Source: Ruminococcus sp.
GTDB taxonomy: Bacteria; Bacillota; Clostridia; Oscillospirales; Ruminococcaceae
Assembly (NCBI GenBank): GCA_024697705.1
Contig: JAILFF010000145.1
Location: 1 to 7,367 of the forward strand
Direction: 5' to 3'
Length of the DNA: 7,367 bases
Shown here: in pieces, positions 1 to 5,506 of the stretch
Layout: the number at the start of each line of letters is the position of its first letter
Numbering within the stretch: position 1 is the stretch's first letter
Program-made: the position numbers and the translations under genes
The notes under the pieces: generated by a model
The model's input: the letters and a program-made list of their open reading frames with translations, nothing else
Databases searched by the model: none
What the model was told of the DNA's origin: nothing

Positions 1-880
1 TCTGACTTATCGGCAGAACTACCTCCCCGACCACATAAACGTCCTCCTGCCCGATAAGTGCGTCAACGTAATTCGTCACCGCTCCGCCGATGGTGTTTTC
101 CTGCGGTATCACGGCGTAATCGGCTTTTCCGCCGTTCAGCTCGGATATGGCTTCATCGACCGTTCCCTGCGGAAAAAGCTCCGCGCCTTCGCCGAAAAAC
201 AGCTTTGTCGCTTCTTCGGTGTATGTCCCCGCGGGTCCGAGATAGCTGACACTCGCTTTTTCCTTTATGTTCATCGGCTGAACTTCCGCAGGCTTCGGTT
301 CTGACCGAGTTTCGGCTTTTTCAGTCCCGGAAGCCGAAGCGTTCGGGGACGAATAGTAATCAATTATAATATCGTCTTCTTCGATAAGAACAGTATTTTG
401 ATTAAGCGCGGCGATTATGTCGTCCGCCGCCTGATATACCGTTTTCTTATCTGCATCGTCAAAGTAGCAAACTATCGTGTATTCGTGTGTTATTATGTCT
501 TTTTCGTCCTTCCACGAGCCCGTTGCCTCCTGCAAGGTGTATCCGTCAAAGTATTTCAGGCATATCTCATCAACTATCTTCATTGCCTCGTCTTGGGTGT
601 GCTCGGGTTTGTAGGTGTCCTTGTCGTTAGTACCGATATACATTACATATTGAGACACATTCTCGTTGTCGGTTTCCACCGGCTGTGTGGAAGAAAGGGG
701 GACTTCGGTCGTAATTGCCGCCGCTGTTGTTTCGGCGGGCGCTTCCGATGCCGCTTGTGTTACAGCTGGAGCATTATGAGAGGTATTCTTGCTGTGCGCG
801 GCGATTCCGACCGATACCCCTGCGGTGCAAAGGCTTACTATCGAAATAACAATCGCGGCAATATTTGATTTGTTTGACAT
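1..880 (-). CDS. Membrane-anchored protein with DUF3574-like and prephenate-dehydratase-like domains (C-terminus beyond the window)
   Basis: The frame is open for 293 codons from the ATG at 880-878 to the window edge. AAAGGAGAG lies just upstream, so the start is well supported. Residues 7-28 form one hydrophobic segment, followed by a Ser/Thr/Ala/Pro-rich linker (about 30-76) typical of exported stalks. Residues 77-177 resemble DUF3574 (KYFDGYTLQEATGSW, then a beta strand after ITHEY). After a second linker, residues 211-293 match the N-terminal part of prephenate dehydratase: YLGPAGTYTEEA, ADYAVIPQENTIGGAV and VVGEVVLPI correspond to PheA segments, although the usual PIEN is PQEN here. Prephenate dehydratase makes phenylpyruvate in the cytoplasm, so a stalked and probably surface-exposed version is odd. 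The catalytic Thr-Arg-Phe region lies outside the window, so activity cannot be judged. A ligand-sensing role is equally possible. It is transcribed divergently from the STAS operon from a matching promoter. Confidence 0.85.
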   Translation of the reverse strand, partial: MSNKSNIAAIVISIVSLCTAGVSVGIAAHSKNTSHNAPAVTQAASEAPAETTAAAITTEVPLSSTQPVETDNENVSQYVMYIGTNDKDTYKPEHTQDEAMKIVDEICLKYFDGYTLQEATGSWKDEKDIITHEYTIVCYFDDADKKTVYQAADDIIAALNQNTVLIEEDDIIIDYYSSPNASASGTEKAETRSEPKPAEVQPMNIKEKASVSYLGPAGTYTEEATKLFFGEGAELFPQGTVDEAISELNGGKADYAVIPQENTIGGAVTNYVDALIGQEDVYVVGEVVLPISQ

Positions 881-920
881 ATATCATCTCTCCTTTACAA
901 CATTATTATCACATATATTA

Positions 921-956
921 AGTATATCATACAAGGCGCAACAAATCCGCAACAAA
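921..956 (-). promoter_or_regulatory. Promoter of the membrane PDT gene, with TTTGTTGC direct repeat
   Basis: Reading the minus strand, TTTGTTGC occurs at 956-949 and again at 945-938 (11 bp period). It is followed by 8 bp, then TG at 929-928 and TATACT at 926-921, an extended -10. The position 17 bp upstream of the -10 holds CGGATT, which is a poor -35. The start site would fall about 35 bp before the ATG. Two other promoters in the window have the same arrangement. The -10 is a confident reading; the direct repeat as a protein-binding site is inference. Confidence 0.75.
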
Positions 957-1086
957 TCATGGCGGTTTGGCTTGTGTTTATTAACAAATTTTTCGTCCGA
1001 TAGTTGTGCATTTAAACGAACGTTGTTGATATCGCACAAACTTTGACAAAAAACTTTGTTAAAAAAATCAACCCGTATTTTTACGT

Positions 1087-1122
1087 TTTGTTGCATATTT
1101 GTTGCGCCCTGTATGTTATACT
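1087..1122 (+). promoter_or_regulatory. Promoter of the STAS/ATPase operon, with TTTGTTGC direct repeat
   Basis: TTTGTTGC lies at 1087-1094 and 1098-1105, then 8 bp, TG at 1114-1115 and TATACT at 1117-1122 (extended -10). The -35 position (1094-1099, CATATT) does not fit consensus. The boxes fall at about -42 to -24 relative to the expected start near 1129. A perfect short dyad, ATACTT-A-AAGTAT at 1118-1130, overlaps the -10 and start site and could be a second control site. The A-tract plus TTTGTTAA at 1045-1062 sits at the same distance as its counterparts at the other two promoters. Confidence 0.75.
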
Positions 1123-1156
1123 TAAAGTATACTATAATTACATTGGAGGTATTGCC

Positions 1157-1453
1157 ATGAACATTTTAAAGAACGCAAAGGGAACCGCGCTGACTCTTGC
1201 GATCGAGGGCAGACTTGATACAACCACCGCACCCAAGCTTGAAGCTGTTGTGAAGAACGAACTTAATGATGTCAAAGAGCTTACCTTTGATCTCAGCGAT
1301 CTTGAGTACATTTCTTCCGCGGGACTGCGTGTTTTGCTGTCTGCACAGAAGATCATAAGCAAGCAGGGTGAAATGACCGTCACCGGTTGCAGTGATGATA
1401 TTATGGAGATCTTCGATGTGACGGGATTCTCGGATATCCTGAATATTCGGTAA
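1157..1453 (+). CDS. STAS-domain anti-anti-sigma factor (SpoIIAA/RsbV-like)
   Basis: This is a 98-residue single-domain STAS protein. In this family the unphosphorylated form binds an anti-sigma kinase and frees its partner; phosphorylation of one serine switches it off. The site is visible as YISSAGLRVLL, with Ser53 aligning to SpoIIAA Ser58; the residue before it is Ile rather than the usual Asp. The C-terminal helix IFDVTGFSDIL matches the SpoIIAA segment FDMSGLFKII. The ATG at 1157 is chosen over upstream in-frame codons because GGAGG (1145-1149) sits 7 bases before it and the family N-terminus begins here. It is followed after 13 bases by a probable partner gene, so the two are likely co-transcribed from the promoter at 1087-1122. 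No sigma factor gene is in the window. Confidence 0.9.
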   Translation: MNILKNAKGTALTLAIEGRLDTTTAPKLEAVVKNELNDVKELTFDLSDLEYISSAGLRVLLSAQKIISKQGEMTVTGCSDDIMEIFDVTGFSDILNIR

Positions 1454-1466
1454 GGAGGGGAGTACA

Positions 1467-2078
1467 ATGAAAACAGATTTGATCTCTATTTACGGCGATC
1501 TGAAAGGTCAGAGTGCTGCGATGCTGGAAGCCGAGCATTTTACGGAGTATCTCGGTCTGACCGGCAAAAATGCCATGCATATCCGCCTGCTGACGGAGGA
1601 GGCTGTCAGCCTTGTGCATGGGATCATCCCGAATTTCAAGGGCGATTTCTGGATCGAATCCGAAAAGAGCGAAAAGGGAATTCTTTGCCGCATTTGTGTG
1701 TCCGCCAATGCAGATGTCAGCGACGGTCAGGAGGAGAAGCTGCTTGCGGTCTCGACCTCGGGAAAGAACGAGGACGCCAAAGGCATTATGGGTAAGATCA
1801 GGCAGATACTACGCTGGAGTATTCAGCATACGGACGATGAGCAGTTCGTAAAGCAGTCGTGGTTTGAAATGGGCTGCTACGCTTCTCACACAACGCCTTC
1901 CGCAGTCGATCGGTACTGGACCTTGTCAAACTACCGCAGCAATGTAGCGGAAAATACCGAAATGTGCAGGGAAGAACGCGACGAGCTGGAAAAATCCATC
2001 ATAGCCAAGCTTTCGGACGAGGTCAAGGTCAGTATCTGCGGCGGCAAGGCAGAGGTCATCATTGAGAAATGCTTTTAA
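1467..2078 (+). CDS. Probable degenerate RsbW-like (HATPase) partner of the STAS protein
   Basis: This 203-residue soluble protein follows the STAS gene by 13 bases and has a strong GGAGGGG Shine-Dalgarno at 1454-1460. Residues 36-54 (HIRLLTEEAVSLVHGI) resemble the N-box helix of RsbW/SpoIIAB anti-sigma kinases, which normally ends EEAxTN; the Mg-ATP asparagine position appears to be Leu49. Residues 103-115 (DAKGIMGKIRQIL) resemble the segment after the glycine box, but no clear GxGxG motif is seen. The C-terminal 80 residues, with Trp, Cys and charged stretches, match nothing I recognise. Operon position supports an anti-sigma or partner-switching role. The missing residues suggest it may bind without phosphorylating. 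The family assignment is moderate; an unrelated protein is possible. Confidence 0.6.
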   Translation: MKTDLISIYGDLKGQSAAMLEAEHFTEYLGLTGKNAMHIRLLTEEAVSLVHGIIPNFKGDFWIESEKSEKGILCRICVSANADVSDGQEEKLLAVSTSGKNEDAKGIMGKIRQILRWSIQHTDDEQFVKQSWFEMGCYASHTTPSAVDRYWTLSNYRSNVAENTEMCREERDELEKSIIAKLSDEVKVSICGGKAEVIIEKCF

Positions 2079-2108
2079 TGCCCTATAAGATCATAAATCG
2101 AAACATAA

Positions 2109-2141
2109 GCGACTGTGGAAATGCTTTCACAGCCGCTTTTT
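2109..2141 (+). terminator. Rho-independent terminator after the STAS/ATPase operon
   Basis: GCG-A-CTGTG at 2109-2117 pairs with CACAG-C-CGC at 2128-2136 (one A/C mismatch). AAA/TTT can extend the stem past a bulged G, and TTTTT follows at 2137-2141. It begins 30 bases after the stop codon at 2078. The MATE pseudogene converges from the other side with its stop at 2151. On the minus strand the downstream sequence is only weakly T-rich, so the hairpin may serve that side less well. Confidence 0.8.
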
Positions 2142-2150
2142 CCCTGTCAG

Positions 2151-3510
2151 CTATTTAGCCGAGCCTGTTATGCTCCTGCCGATCTTGCTCATGAACAGAC
2201 AAGCAACGAGCGCGTTTGCCGCGTCGGAAATGAGCTGCGACCATACAAGCCCGTTCAGCCCCCAAATAATGTTCATTATCAGCATGATCGGGATTATCAG
2301 CAGCAGATGGCGGATAATCGCCAGCAAAAAGGATATCTTTCCCTTGTTGACGGCGTTCATGTAGTTTACGACATGATAGCCTATCATCATGAACGGCAGC
2401 GCGAAGCACCTGCCTCGCAGGAATTCTGCTCCGAGACGTATCGTTTCCGCATTGTCTATGAAAGCGCCGACGATCTGTCTTGCAAATATCCAAAACAGCA
2501 CCGAACAGAACACCGAAAAACCGATGATGACATTTCGTGCAAGCGTTGAAAAATCATTCATGCGGCTGAAATTACGCGAACCGAAGTTATATCCGATCAG
2601 CGGCACCATTCCGAGACAAACTCCGAGCCCCACGTTAATAGGTATGCGTTCAAGCTTTAAGGACTATCCCCATCGCGGCAAGCTCGATATCTCCGTAATC
2701 GACAAGCAGACGGTTTATCACTATCGTCACAAGGTCAAAAAGAAAGATTGCGACAGCGGCGGGTATGCCTACCGAATAAAACGATCTTTTGTGCTCCGTA
2801 CCGAGCTTTTCGAGCCTTCGCGGGATAGTCAGAATACTCTTGTCCTTTACTTTCCCGAAAGCGATCACAAAGAACGCAAGCGAGATGAAATTAGCAAGCG
2901 CCGTAGCGATACCCGCACCCAAGACTTCATTTCCTTTCGGCAATATCACGAACATGAACAGCGGGTCGAGTGCTATGTTCATCAGGCTGCCGAGAGCCAC
3001 TCCGAGCCCCGCGCTCTTTGAGTAGCCGACATTTCTGAGCAGCTGCGGCATACTCATCGAAAGTACCGTCGGTGTGCCGCCGATCACGGTCGTCGTCAGA
3101 AGATACTGCCTTCCGTAAGCAAGAGTATTATCGCCCGCGCCGAGCACCCGCAGCAGAGGGTTCATAAACGCAAGCACCAAAACAGAGAAAATGAGCGCCG
3201 CTATCGCAGAAGCCGTAACGGTGTATGAGGCGACCTTGCGGGCTTCATCTGTCTTTTTCTCGCCTATAAGCCGTACCATAAGCGTTCAGCCGCCCACACC
3301 GAAGGTGTTTGCAAGAGCCGCCGCCGCGAGATACACCGTCAAGGCAAGCGATGAAGCGCCTATCATATACGGGTCGTTTGTTCGCCCGATGAACCAAATA
3401 TCCGCGAGGTTATAGACGAGGATTATCAGCTGACTGCCTATCGTCGGCAGAGCCATTTTTGCCAAAGCCCTTGCGGGCTTCATTGACTCAAATAGATTAT
3501 CGTTTTCCAA
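2151..3510 (-). pseudogene. MATE-family multidrug efflux transporter, broken by one stop and one frameshift
   Basis: With two corrections this reads as a 452-residue MATE transporter, the usual size, with about 12 hydrophobic segments. MATE proteins export cationic drugs using Na+ or H+ gradients. The start MENDNLFESM is taken at a TTG (3510-3508) with AGGTG 6 bases upstream; a GTG at 3519 is an alternative without a spaced Shine-Dalgarno. The N-terminal motif NLADIWFIGRTND and the later MVPLIGYNFGSRN are characteristic. Lesion 1 is TGA at 3288-3286 after GVGG, where the family has a small residue; GGA to TGA is one substitution and the same frame continues with TLMVRLIGEKK. Lesion 2 is an extra T at 2652/2653; removing it gives KAERIPINVGLG and joins the open frame to the stop at 2151. 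It lies downstream of the VOC genes on the same strand. Sequencing error cannot be excluded. Confidence 0.85.
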
Positions 3511-3609
3511 TCGGATCACCTGTTGTTTGATTATTGTCGATTTGATTTTCGTCAGGGAAATATAACTTTTTTAACCTATATTTTATATTTTGCCCTTTTT
3601 CTGTTAGCT

Positions 3610-3721
3610 GACTGCGAACAGTCAAGCCCGACAGCTTAAGTCGTTTAGCTATCGCTCATACGGTGCTTTTGCTCCGTATTTGACTGTAAAACGTCATGCT
3701 AAACGTTGTCTGACGGGCTTG
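3610..3721. repeat. Multi-stem inverted-repeat element between the VOC genes and MATE
   Basis: The outer stem is CAAGCCCGACAG (3623-3634) with CTGACGGGCTTG (3710-3721), 12 bp with one mismatch. The inner stem is CGTTTAGC (3642-3649) with GCTAAACG (3698-3705). Inside are the hairpins ATACGG/CCGTAT (3658-3679) and TGAC/GTCA (3681-3696). A separate perfect hairpin, GACTG/CAGTC at 3610-3623 with a TTCG loop on the minus strand, directly abuts the outer stem. The arrangement resembles a three-way junction with a side hairpin. No T-run follows on either strand, so it is not a typical terminator. It could be a structured transcript segment or a small palindromic mobile element. The rest of 3520-3743 is AT-rich and shows no gene. 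Confidence 0.6.
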
Positions 3722-3743
3722 TTCGTTTATGTGTTATTATTTA

Positions 3744-4115
3744 TCAATCCTTGATGTGCTGACAGAGATCGAAGGCAAATCCCGAAGGCGACTTCATCAT
3801 AGCGGACTTGTTCGTCTTGGTATCAACGGTATTCTCACCGCCTGCCTTGGTGAATCCTCTCTCGGTGAGGAACTTGAAAGCCTCATCGAAATCGTCAACG
3901 TTCATCCTTATCAGGGTAAGATCCTGCGGCACGGGAACATTTGCCACATCAACATAAAAGCCGTTTGCGTCCTTCATGCGCACGCTGGTAAAGTCCACAT
4001 TGCCGGTGTTGGCTTCGAGGTTGTGGCGCCTTTCAAAGCCCAAAGACTCAAACAGCTTGATAACGTTCTCCGCGTCCTTGGTAACGATAAGCGGGTTGAA
4101 AGATGTGATCTTCAT
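3744..4115 (-). CDS. VOC-superfamily (glyoxalase/bleomycin-resistance fold) protein, copy 1
   Basis: This intact 123-residue single-domain protein has the beta-alpha-beta-beta-beta repeat pattern of the VOC superfamily, which includes glyoxalase I, dioxygenases and drug-binding resistance proteins. It starts MKITSFNPLIVTKDA and ends SPSGFAFDLCQHIKD. The ATG at 4115 has AAGGAG upstream. The first strand has Asn where metal-dependent members carry His, and the final strand has Asp (FAFDL) where a Glu ligand is common. A metal-independent binding role is therefore as likely as catalysis, and the substrate cannot be read. It is the last gene of a four-copy tandem array, 53 bases after copy 2, and is closest in sequence to copy 3. 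Confidence 0.85.
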   Translation of the reverse strand: MKITSFNPLIVTKDAENVIKLFESLGFERRHNLEANTGNVDFTSVRMKDANGFYVDVANVPVPQDLTLIRMNVDDFDEAFKFLTERGFTKAGGENTVDTKTNKSAMMKSPSGFAFDLCQHIKD

Positions 4116-4168
4116 AATTATTACTCCTTTTTTGATAAATAAAATTCCGTTTTCAAATGTTAGCAGGT

Positions 4169-4571
4169 TTACTTATGGTCTTTTTTGTGCTTGATGAGAT
4201 TTATCATTGTACCGCCGGGGGATACAAAGGACGCAGCTGTAAAAAACTCGCACTCGAAAAACTCGGTTTGCTGCGGGAGCATCTTGAATCCCTTTGATGT
4301 CAGAAGTTCAACGGCTTCCTCAATATTATCCACCTTCACGCGGAGCGCTACAATGTCTTTTTCGGGTTTCACATCACCGACAGCGACAGTGGGGCAAATG
4401 TCTACACGGAAACCGTCCTTGTTCTCCAAAACGTAACGTTCGACTTTTCCGTAGTTGCTGTTCTCAATAACAGGGTGATGCTTAACGGTAAATCCCAGTT
4501 CTTCGTACAGCTTTAATGCAGCCTCGAAATTGTTGGTGATAATTATCGGGTTATAAGGATGTTATCTTCAT
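4169..4571 (-). pseudogene. VOC-superfamily protein, copy 2, frameshifted at codon 6
   Basis: ATG at 4571 gives MKITS and then a premature stop. Removing one A near 4554 restores MKITSFNP and a continuous 133-residue VOC protein through NNFEAALKLYEELGF to the stop at 4169. The region upstream of the ATG lacks the purine-rich Shine-Dalgarno present at the other three copies, so both translation start and frame are damaged. The only other start in the good frame is a TTG at 4429, which would lose the first third of the fold. It is the most divergent of the four copies, with extra residues around KHHPVIENSNYGKV and a longer C-terminal half. Sequencing error is possible for the indel but does not explain the missing Shine-Dalgarno. 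Confidence 0.75.
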
Positions 4572-4597
4572 AGTGAAACATCCGTTTGTTCTGATGC

Positions 4598-4975
4598 TTA
4601 TTCATTATCTTTCCTGATATGCTCCGCAAGGCTTATAGCAAATCCGGAGGGCGATACCATGAGGGTAGCCTTTGACGAGCCGGTTTCAGTCACCTTGTCG
4701 CCCTGAGCGTTCTTGAAGCCGTGTTCGGTAAGGAACTTGTAAGCCTCGTCGAAGTCGCGCACGTTCATTCTGATAGCGGTCATATCCTGCGGCATCTGAT
4801 CTACCTGAGCTACGTCAACGCGGAAGCCTCCGGGGTGCTTCATGTCGAAGCTGGTCACATCGTCGTTTATGCCGGTCTTCTTGTGAGCGTGCTCAAAGCC
4901 CAGCACCTCGAAAAGCTCCGTAACTGCCTTTGCGTCCTTCGTAACGATAAGCGGGTTAAATGCTGTGATCTTCAT
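4598..4975 (-). CDS. VOC-superfamily (glyoxalase/bleomycin-resistance fold) protein, copy 3
   Basis: This intact 125-residue protein starts MKITAFNPLIVTKDAK. Its ATG at 4975 is preceded by AGAGGT, close to the Shine-Dalgarno of copy 4. It shares with copy 1 the blocks NPLIVTKDA, MNV.DFDEA.KFLTE.GF and SPSGFA, so the two are recent paralogues. The usual first-strand metal-binding His is replaced by Asn, as in the other copies; the last strand reads GFAISLAEHI, with Glu later than expected. A small-molecule binding or lyase-like role is the family expectation, but the substrate is unknown. It lies 56 bases after copy 4 and 26 bases before the ATG of copy 2, which suggests one transcript. Confidence 0.85.
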   Translation of the reverse strand: MKITAFNPLIVTKDAKAVTELFEVLGFEHAHKKTGINDDVTSFDMKHPGGFRVDVAQVDQMPQDMTAIRMNVRDFDEAYKFLTEHGFKNAQGDKVTETGSSKATLMVSPSGFAISLAEHIRKDNE

Positions 4976-5031
4976 AGAAATACCTCTTTCTGTAAATTAA
5001 TTCTTGAACAGTGACTTTTATGCGAAAATAA

Positions 5032-5426
5032 TCATTTTTTGATATGCCGGCAAACGTCGATCATCATTCCGGACGGAGAAGCAAGATATGTGTACTTGCT
5101 GCTCGAAGTCTCGTTCTTGCCGAATCCGGGAGGCTCTGTGAAGCCGCGGATTTTCAGCAGCTCGTAAGCGGCGTCGAAATCGTCAACGTTTATGCGAATG
5201 GTAGTCAGGTCGCGGGGAAGGTTGTTGGTCGGCGCGGAAATAACGTCAACATGGAAATCCTCGTCTTCACTGCCGTCCCTCTTTCTCTCCATGCGTACCG
5301 ACGAGAACGCAAATTCCTCGTCGCCCGATTTGCTGTGCGTGCGCACAAAGCCGAGTGCCTAAATATGGCGATAACTGCCTCGGGATCTTTGGTTATTACC
5401 TGCGGATTAAAGCCTGTGATCTTCAT
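5032..5426 (-). pseudogene. VOC-superfamily protein, copy 4, frameshifted near codon 22
   Basis: ATG at 5426 has AGAGGT upstream and gives MKITGFNPQVITKDPEAV. The frame then leaves the family pattern at about 5358-5363, where TTTAGG seems to have lost one A (TTTAAGG would give IFKALGFVRTHSK). Restoring that base yields about 131 residues ending SPSGMMIDVCRHIKK. As it stands the first frame runs on as unrelated residues. The second half could only start at a GTG (5346) lacking the first strand and helix. It is the promoter-proximal gene of the array, so a frameshift here could also affect expression of the genes behind it. Mutation and sequencing error cannot be told apart here. Confidence 0.75.
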
Positions 5427-5446
5427 AAAAGTACCTCTTTTCTGAA

Positions 5447-5476
5447 ATTATATTTTTCCACCGAAAACGGCGGTAA
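5447..5476 (-). promoter_or_regulatory. Weak candidate promoter of the VOC array, hairpin in the spacer
   Basis: On the minus strand TATAAT at 5452-5447 is preceded 18 bp upstream by TTACCG (5476-5471), a weak -35. The spacer contains CCGCCG-TTTT-CGGTGG (5473-5458), a 6-bp stem with one G-T pair. The expected start would be about 14-18 bases before the ATG of copy 4. The hairpin is flanked by A-rich rather than T-rich sequence in the direction of transcription, so it does not look like a terminator for the gene ending at 5507. Confidence 0.4.
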
Positions 5477-5506
5477 TTGACTGTATTTTTTTTCTCAATA
5501 AGTGCT

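Larger units (their letters stand above)
921..1122. repeat. About 200-bp imperfect palindrome spanning the divergent promoters
   Basis: All the matching pairs share one axis at 1021/1022. AGTATA at 921-926 mirrors TATACT at 1117-1122. The GCAACAAA pair at 938-956 mirrors the TTTGTTGC pair at 1087-1105. TTAACAAATTTTTCGTC at 981-997 mirrors GACAAAAAACTTTGTTAA at 1045-1062. TTGTGC at 1004-1009 mirrors GCACAA at 1034-1039. Spacing is kept while the intervening bases have diverged. This fits an inverted duplication of one promoter region, or selection for two identical control regions facing outward. It holds no convincing coding sequence. Confidence 0.8.

Noticed and set aside
398..868. Plus-strand open frame of 156 codons
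   Set aside because: It is the opposite-strand shadow of the membrane PDT gene, lacks a ribosome site and gives a Cys/Arg-rich product with no family pattern.
884..1096. Small minus-strand open frame in the divergent intergenic region
   Set aside because: It overlaps the mirrored promoter elements, has no good ribosome site and its sequence is explained by the palindrome.
938..1105. CRISPR-like repeats from the GCAACAAA/TTTGTTGC words
   Set aside because: Units are 8 bp, occur only in pairs at promoters and in opposite orientations; there are no spacers of even length.
1043..1156. N-terminal extension of the STAS protein
   Set aside because: It would run through the promoter and the GGAGG site; the SpoIIAA-like fold begins at the ATG at 1157.
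3286..3288. TGA read as glycine (genetic code change)
   Set aside because: TGA clearly ends the HD-kinase gene and VOC copy 1 at family-expected positions, and GGA/GGC are used for glycine throughout, so reassignment is not supported.
5355..5363. Programmed ribosomal frameshift in VOC copy 4
   Set aside because: No slippery heptamer or downstream structure of the known type is visible, and the fix required is a missing base within an A run; simple indel is the better explanation.
5458..5473. Terminator for the HD-kinase gene
   Set aside because: The short stem is followed by A-rich sequence on the minus strand, not T-rich, so it does not fit intrinsic termination.
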